DNA from: Nemertoderma westbladi
Lineage: Eukaryota > Xenacoelomorpha > Nemertodermatida > Nemertodermatidae
Assembly: GCA_032718475.1 (NCBI GenBank)
Contig: JAUCBJ010001295.1
Location: 1-30,280 of the forward strand
Reading direction: 5' to 3'
Length of the DNA stretch: 30,280 bases
Below are positions 18,413 to 27,990 of this stretch, in pieces. Below the pieces are notes generated by a model, which was not told where the DNA came from, did no database searches, and was given only the letters and a program-made list of their open reading frames with translations. A program made the translations under genes and the position numbers. Position 1 is the first letter of the stretch. Every line of letters starts with the position of its first letter.

Positions 18413-18695
18413 ACCAATGATATTTGATTTTTAGATTTTAAATCATTTTAAAATTCGAAAGAACCATTTTTAAGTTGCAGATGTGTTTAGCTGTGGTAAG
18501 AACTAATTATTTCAGAAGTCTAAATATTATATATTTAGTATCAAGGTTGACATAATAATATAAGATATCTCTACACCAGTGTGGTAGGCCTACACGCTAG
18601 GTAGGTCAAACGCTAAAGCCTAGAACATTATTATGTATTTATTATATATACGAAACTAATAGTTTGAATTTACTGCTAGAACATCTATACCAACA
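18413..18695 (-). other. Possible LTR region of the gypsy element to the right
   Basis: On the minus strand, TTGGGAGGAATTG (18708-18696) is a purine-rich tract just downstream of the integrase end. TGTTGGTATAG starts at 18695, and an AATAAA lies on the minus strand about 60 bases further on. This order (pol end, purine tract, TG..., poly(A) signal) is that of a 3' LTR. The far end is not defined. Confidence 0.3.
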
Positions 18696-18806
18696 ATTCC
18701 TCCCAAGGTAATATATAGATTTATTTAACTATGATAAATTGGTATATAACTGAAATAGTCTGTGAAATAAACTAAAGAATCGAATCAGATTCAAGTTATA
18801 TGAGTT

Positions 18807-19790
18807 TCATATGGTGTCTTCATGCGCCATATTCGTACACTCCTCCGGATCGGTCGGCTTTGACTCATATTTGCTTTTAGCCATATTCTCTTGCATCTCT
18901 CTCAGTTCATTTTCATCTCTACCATCTGCTTCTGGGTTGATTGGTTTTAAATGTTTACGATTTCTGTGTAATTCTCTTCCTGACAATAAAAGTATCTGAT
19001 ATCGCAGAATATTGCATTGTCGCACAATAACAGCTGGAGTATCCAACCTAGAAGTTTGGGGAGAATATATCAACACACATTGGTTTTGATTTAATGTTGT
19101 TGCTTCTCGCGTATTTTTGTCAATAGTGTGTTTCTGATTTTGAGTGAGTTTTGATCAATGGTCTATTGCCTTTTTGAAAACTTAATGGGATAATGGTTCT
19201 AATGTAGCAGGATGTGCAGGTAAGTGAGTTCTAAGAGGACGGCCAAACATCAAGCTAGATGGTGCTACATTTGTGAATGAATTGTGTATTGTGTAATGAT
19301 ATGTACATGTATAGATACATGTATAGTTCGATTCATTCGACTGTCGTTGCAATTTATTGCAGCTTCCAATAGTGAGGCCAACTCGCGCAAGAGCGTATTG
19401 GGATTTCGGTTACACTGATTAGTCGATTTCTCTGGATTGTCCATTAAGTAAGGCACTCTCTTTAAACTTGTCCACAATAATGGCGATATTTATAGACTGA
19501 GATGGCACTGGAGTTCGTCACCATGTTTCACATGTTTTTATCACATGTTTGTTGCCTCTGGCAACTGATTCTTTGGCAGCCGACTATATGCCACCAAATT
19601 TCCGCCATGTTGAATGGTGGTATTTTACCCGAACTCAGCATTTAGATGATGGGCCATTGAATTCCATGCATCACTATGCAAATAAGTGGTCCGCGTTCTC
19701 GGATCGCAGGATCTGGCATTCATAAACTAATTTGACCATTCGATAACTGTGCGCTTTGAAAAGCGGTAGCATGTCCACTTAGCTATTCCA
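18807..19790 (-). pseudogene. Ty3/gypsy-type integrase C-terminal half, degenerate
   Basis: Minus strand. Near 19240-19170 it reads APSSLMFGRPLRTHLP, the usual block after the integrase core in gypsy elements. After a stop comes IDKNTREATTLNQNQCVLIY, then TSRLDTPAVIVRQC and ELHRNRKHLKP (about 18940). These match the C-terminal integrase region where a Trp-Asp-pro-like block is followed by RRNRRHLR. The intact stretch 19076-18807 ends in an acidic tail with its stop at 18807. The upstream part (19280-19790) is shredded by stops and frameshifts, and no catalytic residues can be placed there with confidence. It is not the same copy as the fragment at position 1, because strand and flanks differ. 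Confidence 0.65.
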
Positions 19791-20930
19791 CTGCATTACA
19801 AAATGTAATGTACCATTAATATATAAATAATGTAGGCTACCAGTAAAGCATTCAATATAAAGATAGGGAAGCCTACCGACATGCCTGTAATTGAAACTGA
19901 ACTATTTTTGAAAAAAGTTGAAGTACCGGTACTGTTACTGTAGGCCCAATAGGTTAGAACTAAGAACTACTGCAGGCTAGTTTTACAGATGCTGTATATA
20001 AGTTTATACAGGCAACTGTCAATGGGAAAAACATATATAAAAAAGCGAGGATCACTTTTAAATATTTTTTAGGTGTCATCACGCATGGGGTTTTCTCGGG
20101 TGCTGGGAATTTGGGGGGGGGGGGGGGGTGGGGGGTGGTTTGGTCACAGCACTGGTTACTCATGATCATCTCATCATTATCATCAGGGTCACCACTACTA
20201 GTCTTTGAGTACAAGATGGTATTCCCTACATAATCGTCAGTACTTATTTAAATCTTCTAGGAACCGAGTAGGTTGATTTCTTAACGGTGAAATTATTTTG
20301 CGATTATTGTGAAAATTAAATTAAAGTTGAGTTAAAGTTAAGTAACAGTTTATGTATTTTTATTTTTTAAAGAGTTAGTTGAAACGAATTAAGCCAATCT
20401 CAATGCTCTTACTAAAATCAGTTGTTTTTAGTACCAGATGCTCTTCTAAACATAGTGCAGCTCTTCTAAATTCTGTCAATCACTAAGTTACTGTAACTAA
20501 TATTAACTCCATCAATACCACCCCAGGTCTCACCTACATACAGCATACAAGTAAAAATTCCACTGGAATGAACTTAGTCTTCAAGGTACTATGAAGAGGT
20601 CTGATTTTCAGATGGTATCCATTTTTGATAGAGCTAACCATACCTCAAAAGATAGACAAAACAATAAGTCCAAAGAATATATATTTTTTTTTAATTTGGA
20701 CCACCAGAACCTAAATTGTTACTGTAGCGACCAAAGCTACTGGAGAGTTTTAAGCAATAAACAAAGCGGCCAACGGAAGGGAAGCCAACCCAGATTGGCA
20801 ACCCAAAACAACAATGGTAGATTTAGTCGGCACTAAATCTATTACACAAGTAAGGGGAACAATATAATTATTAAACCACACGGGGAACTTAGGTGCAGGC
20901 AGTAATAGTGTAGGTAATATTGTATAACAA
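19791..20930. other. No gene assigned; G run at 20113-20128
   Basis: AT-rich, with a G homopolymer of 16 continuing into GTGGGGGGTGG. Frames at 19960-20214 (minus) and 20591-20836 (plus) have no motif and are probably chance. AGCTCTTCTAAA-like words repeat around 20440-20475. Confidence 0.45.
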
Positions 20931-21292
20931 TTTGTGTATCCAAGTAACTACAGAGAAGGACAGGTTTGGTAGCTGGACATTAATCAGCTGACACAAACGC
21001 TGGGCCAATCAGAGCCTCAGGATTGGAAAGGCTGGTAGTATGGATATTAGTTGTGAGTATATAATATGCAGTAACCTCATTATTGAGCAGTTGTGTGAGC
21101 ATTTGGATAGGACGTAGCGAACTAATTTGTACCGGTCAGTTAGCAGGCATTAAGAATCAATTAGTACAGTTATTATCCACCATCAGTTTAATATTTAGTT
21201 ACGTTTACTACTTTATCATTATCAATGATCAATAATAAATACATATTATAATCTACAGCAACATCGAACTCGTTATATAACTGTATGAACCA
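20931..21292 (+). promoter_or_regulatory. LTR-like or pol II control region
   Basis: In order: CCAAT (21005-21009), ATTGG (21022), TATA-type GTATATAATATG (about 21057-21068), then AATAAA (21234-21239) about 170 bases on. CCAAT, TATA and poly(A) signal within 250 bp is the layout of a retroviral-type LTR (U3-R-U5). It begins near TGTATAACAA (20921) and ends near CTGTATGAACC. The terminal TG/CA and target duplication are not certain, and no gag or primer-binding site can be assigned. Confidence 0.35.
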
Positions 21293-21717
21293 TCCACACC
21301 TGGCTGGCCACGTAGTCGCGCAAGTTCATGCTTATGGTACGGCTCTCATTCACCCAACTCCACTACCATAACATAAATTACATCAAAATCTGTGAAAATA
21401 CAGGATTTGTAAAAATATATAATAATTTATTCAAGTTTATGTACATAACTGCTATTTGCAGCTAAATGGCGTGCTTTTAATATTATTATATCATATTTCA
21501 AACATATGTAACTCAGGTTCTACCAGGCTTTTTGACGTGAAAGTTTTACCAGTCGAAACAGAATAGATCATTTGTTAAATAGTAAACAATATTGGAAAAA
21601 AACGTAGTGCACTATTTCAAAAATAAGCGCTATATGAGTTATTGTTTAATACGTTGACCTCAATGTAGTTGCAATGACTTTATTGGTGTATTTGTGAGAT
21701 ATATAGGAAGACTATTT
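21293..21717. other. No feature seen
   Basis: AT-rich sequence without coding similarity or clear repeats. Confidence 0.5.
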
Positions 21718-21952
21718 GATATCAGAAACAATATACAGTACATTACCAAGTACATACAAGTCACAATACCATTCTTGTTCACAATACTTCCTCTGGGGTC
21801 CATCCACATTGCTCGACAGGTTTATCCGACAGCAACCCTGGCCGAACTCATCGTGAAAGTGAAAGACAGGAGGTCGATATTTAACTAGAGATGCACCCAG
21901 AACTTGGATTAGTACGATTCGAACTCTCACCACCTGAAGAAATCTACTTACA
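21718..21952 (-). repeat. Dispersed ~220-bp repeat, copy 2
   Basis: Partner of 18198-18412. On the minus strand AGAGTTCGAATC (21927-21916) is close to a tRNA B box. No matching A box lies at the proper distance. Either a SINE with a decayed head or an unrelated repeat. Confidence 0.7.
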
Positions 21953-22034
21953 GTTCTTGTCGAGAGGGAGAAAGAAACAGATAGGATTTTTTCGCACAGA
22001 TTAATTATAATTTTAAGTATATGATTTAGTATAA

Positions 22035-22870
22035 TTAGCAAGTCGTTAGACTTGATTACTGTAAGAAAAAAAAGATACTGGCTGGCTACTGGCTACTTAC
22101 TGACTACTGGCTACTGACCTAGAGCTAGACGGCTCTAACGATTTTGATGAAATTTTGCATAGATCATAAAAATGGATTTCTAAGGGTACTTGTGAAATCG
22201 CGGTTTAAATTGAAATATCTCAACTTGTTTTATTTCGAAAAATAGCCCCAAAACACAAAAATTGCCATAGGCGCAATGATAAAACACCAGCTGGCACTCA
22301 TGAAAAATGTATAGAGATGGCCTGGTAGGGCAACTAACAAAGAAGTACTTTCTCGGCTAAGTTTTATTATCACTCTACTCTACAACCCAGACAGTAAGCT
22401 AATATTAACTGATTTAGCTGGCTATTACAGTCTCAGCTGAATAAATCTTCCCTTGCTATGTTAATTAATTGGCATGCAAGCTAAATGACTGTTAGTTATA
22501 CAGTGTGTTGGCTATACAGTGCAGTATTGTACTATGCTCTCATCACATTATTGTTTTATTTGGAAATCTTTGTGCCAACATTAATACTGTGGAGGCTGTA
22601 TGCTTATAAGGCTGAATGTTTACTCAGCCTCATAATGATTCTCCATAAGGCTAACATTATAGTTTGAAATATAAAAATCTGTTATAATAATAATATAATT
22701 GTTGTATTTAATTAATATCATGGTTTACATTGAACAGTGTAAATTGTTAATCGCGGTTTACATTGAAACATCTCAACTTGTTTTATTTATTACAAAAATA
22801 AGAACGAATTTGTCTTATCACTTCTTGTGTGTGATTGTATATTGAATTCATGACAACTGCTGTTATTATT
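22035..22870 (+). mobile_element. Non-autonomous DNA transposon, copy A (diverged, right end unclear)
   Basis: Starts with the terminal sequence TTAGCAAGTCGTTAGACTTG (22035), which contains an inverted pair CAAGTC/GACTTG. It shares with copy C the CTAACGATTTTGATGAAATTTT block, the GCCATAGGCGCAATG block (about 22266) and one ~200-bp internal unit (22482-22679). The internal unit is single here but triplicated in copy C. A segment at 22197-22240 recurs at about 22749-22790. No transposase is encoded. The right end merges into copy B at about 22870. Confidence 0.6.
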
Positions 22871-22876
22871 ACTAGT

Positions 22877-23190
22877 GACGGCGTCAAGACGCCGTTAAGC
22901 AAGTCGGAAGTCATCAATCAAATGTAAATTCCATCAACAAGCTGTCATTGGTGTTATTTTACCACTGCGCCTATGGCGTTTTTTTCGTTTATGTCTATTT
23001 TTCGAGCCCACGGCTCATGGACGAAATAGCGGAACATACCAGGGACCTTAGAATCGCGGTATCTAGCCGCTGTGAAAATTTCATCAAAATCGTTAGAGTA
23101 GTTTTGGCTGTAGATCAGCCAGTCAGTCAGCCAGCCAGCCAGTCAATCAGCCAACAATTCTTACAGTAATCAAGTCCTACGACTTGCTAA
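22877..23190 (-). mobile_element. Non-autonomous DNA transposon, copy B (short internally deleted form, inverted)
   Basis: Reverse orientation, about 314 bp. Its left end (22877-22896) is the GACGGCGTC/GACGCCGTT palindrome followed by AAGCAAGTCGG. Its right end (23183-23190 and inward) is the complement of TTAGCAAG. Both ends therefore carry GCAAGTCG pointing inward, a short terminal inverted repeat. The interior matches copy C up to the GCGCCTATGGCG block, then jumps to copy C's right end, so about 1.3 kb is missing. A (CAGC/CAGT)n patch lies at 23115-23150. The 73-codon frame inside (22948-23169) is complementary in origin to the one in copy C and not a gene. Confidence 0.75.
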
Positions 23191-25182
23191 TTAATAAATT
23201 GACACCTCGACTCCTCTCTGAGATTCCGACTACTCTATCCGATAGAATAAAATAATCATTTCGCTAACTGCTCTCTATCTACTATAATCACAACAGCTTT
23301 TATACTGTAATTCATTAGATGATTACAACATAATAATTATAGTTTGAAGTTGTCTAGAAAATTTTTTGTACACCACCGGGACTACCCTCACACTAATTGA
23401 TTATCAGACAGAACAAAAAGCTTTTACTTGACTCGTACTGTCTCCTATGACTTGCTTCACGGGCCGCTAGGCCTGTCTCTAGTTAGCAAGTCGTTAGACT
23501 TGATTACTGCACGAATTGTTGTCTGGCTGGCTGACTGGATAATCTACAGCCAAAACTACTCTAACATTAGCAAGTCGTTAGACTTGATTACTGTAAGAAT
23601 TGTTGACTGGCTGGCTGACTGGCTAATCTACAGCCAAAACTACTCTAACGATTTTGATGAAATTTTCATAGCGGCTAGATACCGCGATTCTAAGGTCCCT
23701 GATATGTTCCGCTATTTCGTCCATGATGCATGGGCTCGAAAAATAGACATAAATGAAAAAACGCCATAGGCGCAATGGTAAAATAGCACCAATAACAGCT
23801 GGTGTCGTGATGAAAAATGGCTTATGTAATGGATTTCTACACAAGGCTTAGTACAAATCGATGAGGTTGCCAAGATTACTGTACTTAGTACACCCATACT
23901 GTTTGTTTAGGCCCTACCACTCTCTGCAAAGCAAACATTAACTGGTTGATTTAGTTTGTGGTTCTACACATGCTTAGTATAAATCGATGAGGCGCCCAAC
24001 TGGTTGGTTTAGTTTGCAATCAATTACTGCCTCAGCTGAATAACTCTTCCCCCTGCTGAATGACTGTTAGGTACACAGTGTATTGGCTACATTAATGCCA
24101 ACATTAATACTATGGAGGCTGTATGCTTATAAGGCCGAATGTTTACTCAGCCTTATACTGATACTCTGTAAGGCTAAGACTAACATTCAAAATGGTTTGT
24201 AAGATGAATGACATTTAGCGGCTAAGATTATTCTCTGGTTACTCACTCTGCTAATGTATGCTGAATGACTGTTACACTACACAGTGTGTTGGCTACATTA
24301 ATGCCAACATTAATACTGTGGAGACTGTATGTTTATTAAAGTGTATGTTTAATCAGCCACATAATATGATTCTCCATAGGCTAACATTATAGTTTGAAAT
24401 GTAAAAATCAAGGCTTATTATCTGTATCAGGTTACACACTGTGGCATTCAAAATGTTTTATAGGTGAATGGTATTTAGAATGAATGAAATGTATAGAGAT
24501 GGCCTAGTAATGCTATTCAATAGAGGAATGGCCAACTAATTACATCTCAACTCAACTCGAGTGAGAGTAGCTTGCATTGTTTGTACAGTACAAACAAACC
24601 TCATCTGTCATAGACAAAGTGTAAGGCATAGAACAATTACACCATATCTGGTTTGGCAACTAAATTCCTTTGTCCTACCTACCATGTAGTTCAGCTTTAG
24701 CATTAGTTGAATGGACAGAACTTTCCACACAATCTGGTGTCTAAACTAAAATACATTGCGTCTAATTGTTTTATTTATAAATCTTTTGGCCAACATTAAT
24801 ACTGTGGAGACTATGTTTATAAAAGTGTATATTTAATCAGCCACATAATATGATTTTCCATAGGCTAACATTATAGTTTGAAATGTAAAAATCAATGCTT
24901 AATATCTGTATCAGGTTACACACTGTGGCAGTAAACATGTTTTATAGGTGAATGGCATTTAGCAGCTTCCCTTCAGACCATAGGCAAACATTGTTGAGGA
25001 AATTTACTTTAGTTTACTCTACTGCGCCATTCAGGTGAATGGATTTGAGTAATTGCCAAGTTACAGAGTGGAATCCCTCTCTCTGACCATAGGTAAATAA
25101 CACTTTCCTTCAGACCATAGGCAAACATTGTTGAAGGAATTTACATTTGATTGATGACTTTCGACTTGCTTAACGGCGTCTT

Positions 25183-26119
25183 ACTACTACTACTACTACT
25201 ACTAGGATCGGCATGCTGCATTGCAGCTGCATTTTTAAGAATGCTGTGCCGGCTTTTCAACAAAATTGCACCGCCACAACTCCCTATCACCCATGACATT
25301 TGCTAGATCATCCGCATCTTCAAGGCCAGTGTCCTTTAAGATGCATCTCAAGAAAGTCATGGGCTGTCCACCATGCTTATTCACTCCATGAGGCTGCCAA
25401 ATTACAAGATTATGCACTGGCTGGTCCTCACGGCGAAAGCAATGTCCTGCAAAGCGGAGGCGATTTTGTTCTAGTGTCAAGCTTGGGTGAACCAATGAGA
25501 CACCTCCAATGTTATATAGTGTCTGGTTGGAGATGTGTGCATTGTACTTGACACAATGAACCCGGCATAGCATTCTTGTGAATGTGCCATCCAGAGATTT
25601 GGTGTCCTCAGCAGTTAGAGCCCAGCATGGACTCCCGTAGAGGAGTACTGGAACTACTGCTGCTCTAAATAATCGGACCTTAAGTTTCCGTTTAATTATC
25701 GGTAACTTCCAAATCCTGGAAAGCCTATTCAAGGCTGCCCATGCCTTTCCCTTACGTATTCGAAGGTCCTCACCTGACTTCCGGATCCATGATCCCAGGT
25801 AACAGAAGTCGTCCACATGCTCAAGCATACCATTCTTTGAGCTTATGCTCATCCGATCAGAGACTTGCTGAGGACTTTCAAAGTTAACTGTCAGAATTTT
25901 GGTCTTTCTGGAGTTAATAAAAAGACCAACACTAGAAGCAGCATATTCTAATGAGCTGAGAGGCCGTTTGGCTCCCTCTAATGATTCTGAGAGTACTCCT
26001 AAGTCATCAGCAAAGTCTAGATCAGTTAGGTGGAGTTATCATCACCCCATCATCATATGATGATCTAAGGACATGCGTAGAACATAGCCAACCACAATAA
26101 TGAACAAGAATGGTGCAAG
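25183..26119 (-). mobile_element. LINE family A, copy 3 (5'-truncated, with target-site duplication)
   Basis: Inserted into copy C of the DNA transposon. The perfect 10-bp duplication ACGGCGTCTT lies at 25173-25182 and 26120-26129. On the minus strand the element starts mid-RT at the LAPFLFIIV codons (26119), has a ~44-bp deletion near 26035 just before the FADD region, and then FADD (about 26009-25998). The 205-residue open frame (25852-25235) is the most intact C-terminal domain in the window: VDDFCYLGSWIRKSGED, FRAAVVPVLLYGSPCWAL, NRLRFAGHCFRRED, and a tail with GGQPMTF and DTGLEDADDLANVMGD. The element ends with the GTA/TAC tail (25183-25205). Confidence 0.92.
25235..25852 (-). CDS. LINE family A C-terminal domain, best-preserved copy
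   Basis: 205 residues, uninterrupted, following the reverse transcriptase catalytic region. The first ATG is internal to the original protein. Conserved blocks are YLGSWIRKSGEDLRIRKGKAW (thumb), LLYGSPCWAL, HCVKYNAHISN, GHCFRREDQPVHNLV and CILKDTGLEDADD. The GHC-R block with its neighbouring Cys and His residues is typical of one-ORF LINEs found in cnidarians, molluscs and other invertebrates; its function is not established. It lacks the catalytic Asp pair, so it is not an enzyme by itself. Confidence 0.75.
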   Translation of the reverse strand: MSISSKNGMLEHVDDFCYLGSWIRKSGEDLRIRKGKAWAALNRLSRIWKLPIIKRKLKVRLFRAAVVPVLLYGSPCWALTAEDTKSLDGTFTRMLCRVHCVKYNAHISNQTLYNIGGVSLVHPSLTLEQNRLRFAGHCFRREDQPVHNLVIWQPHGVNKHGGQPMTFLRCILKDTGLEDADDLANVMGDRELWRCNFVEKPAQHS

Positions 26120-26138
26120 ACGGCGTCTTGACGCTGTC

Positions 26139-26212
26139 TCTAGTTTACTTCTACAATTATTAATTCCTGAAATTATATTATTACTATGATTTATTTATTT
26201 TTTATATTACAG
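26139..26212 (+). other. Flank with a 3' splice-site-like tract
   Basis: T-rich run ending TTTTTTATATTACAG at 26212, directly before the candidate exon. It is a consensus-like polypyrimidine tract plus AG. Confidence 0.4.
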
Positions 26213-26278
26213 CGATTTAACGGGGAACTTAATCCATGAGTTGGAAACTTTTCGAAGAAGATCTGCTTTGAACTATCT
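26213..26278 (+). CDS. Candidate 66-bp internal exon of a host gene
   Basis: Bounded by TATTACAG on the left and GTAAGT (26279-26284) on the right, both close to splice consensus. One frame is open throughout (1 + 63 + 2 bases) and reads DLTGNLIHELETFRRRSALN, a helical, charged, globular-looking peptide; the other two frames were not needed. Composition is less AT-rich than the flanks. I do not recognise the protein. It lies outside the DNA transposon and the LINE. No partner exons were found in the window, so it could be an exon of a gene with long introns, or a chance combination. Confidence 0.3.
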
Positions 26279-26284
26279 GTAAGT

Positions 26285-26829
26285 TTTATGCAAATTTTAA
26301 TAAACTAATCAAATAATTTTATTTTAAAATAGAATATTATTTTAAACATGCAATTCTTGCCATTTTATTTTCTCATTGTCTTCCCTGATAATAACAATGT
26401 GAATCTTTAATATGCATCAAACACATCTACTGTGTAGTTAATTGATTGATTTGGTATTGTAATGGCAGATAATGGGGGGATATTTAGCGGTGAAGAATAA
26501 TAGATATTGAATCTGCCTATATGATAAATCTGAACCGAAATCACCAATGTTCTTACTTTGGATTTCAAGGGAAAAATATTTCTTAACAGGATAATAATAA
26601 TTGTCACTATTAATTTTTTTTTTTTTTACATTTTAATATCAATATATATAATATATAAAAACAAACATTGTCCCACCACCAGCTGATGTAGCCTAGGTAA
26701 CAAGTATAAACAATAACAATATAGGCCTACATAAAAATACCAGTATATTACTAAAATTAGGCCTAATAGAGTCATGATGCGCAGTTCAAAACCTGGACAT
26801 GCAGACAGGTTTTTTTTATATTTAGTCGC
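26285..26829. other. AT-rich, no gene seen
   Basis: A short T homopolymer at about 26616-26627 and AT dinucleotide patch near 26641-26660. The minus-strand frame 26607-26407 has no motif. Composition shifts abruptly to GC-rich at about 26828. Confidence 0.5.
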
Positions 26830-27240
26830 CTATGGGTACGGCGACGTGTCGGTGTCCGAGTTGGACATCTGTATCGGAGTCTCGCAGCGTACCGGTCGAT
26901 TCCGTGCAGAACGCGCACCCCGCAGACACATTAAACCCGCGCGGAGGAGTGCGAAACTCAACTCACGCGGATCCAACGAATACACTCGGAGTACGGTGCC
27001 TCACGCTTCTCGGAGAGTAATATCCCGAGTCGCTTCACGAACTGAGACGTGGTTGGCGAGAAGCCACCATACGCCGAGAATATGAGCGGCGTAAATGTCG
27101 CCAACTCAATTTCACAAATCCGCTCGTCATAAAGATTACGCTTGCGGGCCTCGTGATGGAGGTGGGCGTCGGTGAGAGGCATTGCAGCATTCGTTTGGGG
27201 CTAGGGGGTTGAAGATGGAGACAGATAATAACTAATTGTG
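26830..27240 (-). pseudogene. C-terminal end of a retroelement-encoded protein, frameshifted
   Basis: GC-rich island on the minus strand. One frame reads VSIFNPLAPN (about 27215-27190). The next has ARKRNLYDERICEIELATF, TPLIFSAYGGFSP, FVKRLGILLSEKREAPYSEC and IRWIR (27150-26960). A third frame gives LSFALLRAGLMCLRGARSA (about 26950-26890), ending at TAG 26832-26830. I recall this block order (..FNP.AP.., then RI.E.E.G.FTPL.FS..GG, then LSF.LLR....C.RG.R) as the end of a widely repeated protein accompanying reverse transcriptases in cnidarian, molluscan and deuterostome genomes. The exact element class is uncertain. Two frameshifts show it is a relic. Both overlapping plus-strand frames are shadows. 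Confidence 0.6.
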
Positions 27241-27990
27241 ATAATCCAGGGGTCGAATACCTCAAGCCATTCTAAATGCAGGCTCGAGTACCGGTACTGG
27301 GTCTAGTCCGGCAATCTTCCCACTAATATCTGGCAAGCACTGCAAATCCCCCTGTGAACAGCGGAAGAACTAATAATCGTCCTATCCACGGACGAACAGG
27401 TAATTATGGCCAACGCAACGTGTAGCCCCCTACCTAAGGCTATGGAGACCTATGGAGAAGCTATGGTCTCCAACTAAGTGATGTGGTAATATAACTGCAA
27501 AACCTTAGATATTTCGGACTAAATTTATGGTAAAAAGGGGTGTGCTATATTGTGTCTCTCATTTAAATAATTGCGCCTAATATCTCGCCCAATTTTACAA
27601 CAAATGTTGGCCGAAGTGGTTGTTTCTTGCTTGCAGCGAATAAGTCTAGCTAAAAACTAGTGTAAAAGCTTATGCGTTCTTCAGTGCGCATTTGAATTGC
27701 CACCAAGCTTTCCCCCCTACTCCGGCCGTGTTATCCATTGGAAATCTCATAAACCAATGGAGTGTATTTTTCACTTTCTAAAATCTTAGCTCCTTTGTCC
27801 ATGCAAAATGCCGACTGCTGATTGGTTCCTGGAATGCCATGTCGCACAGGTCTGTACCAGTCAGTATGCAATTTGCAGAAGCACAGCCCTCATTTTTGTT
27901 TTGTTCGCCAGTGACATCAGGCAGAATGCCGTAAATCATAGTCAATTACCTAATATATATGCTGATGAAGTACAATTACAGTCGTCAGAG
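27241..27990. other. No gene assigned
   Basis: Mixed composition, with a repeated GCTATGGAGA/CTATGGTCTCC patch at about 27440-27470. The 61-codon frame at 27808-27993 has no motif. It may be the 3' non-coding part of the neighbouring elements. Confidence 0.4.

Larger units (their letters stand above)
23483..26138 (+). mobile_element. Non-autonomous DNA transposon, copy C (long form, interrupted by a LINE)
   Basis: Left end TTAGCAAGTCG at 23483, with an 84-bp tandem duplication of the terminal segment (23483-23566 and 23567-23650). Right end GACTTGCTTAACGGCGTC at 25163-25180, resumed after the inserted LINE at 26120-26138 as the second half of the GGCGTC palindrome. Without the LINE and the duplication it is about 1.65 kb. 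It holds three ~200-bp internal units (landmark GCCAACATTAATACT at 24097, 24303 and 24789) and a repeated TTCAGACCATAGGCAAACA word (about 24971 and 25107). CTGTCTCTAGTT lies outside both ends (23473-23484, 26134-26145), a candidate target duplication. The 113-codon frame at 23428-23769 crosses the terminal repeats and shows no known domain. Confidence 0.7.

Noticed and set aside
20591-20836. 81-codon frame as a small gene
   Set aside because: No recognisable motif, ordinary AT-rich context, no splice or promoter support.
26774-27085. 103-codon plus-strand Arg-rich frame
   Set aside because: Opposite strand of the GC-rich retroelement relic, whose minus-strand blocks are conserved in order.
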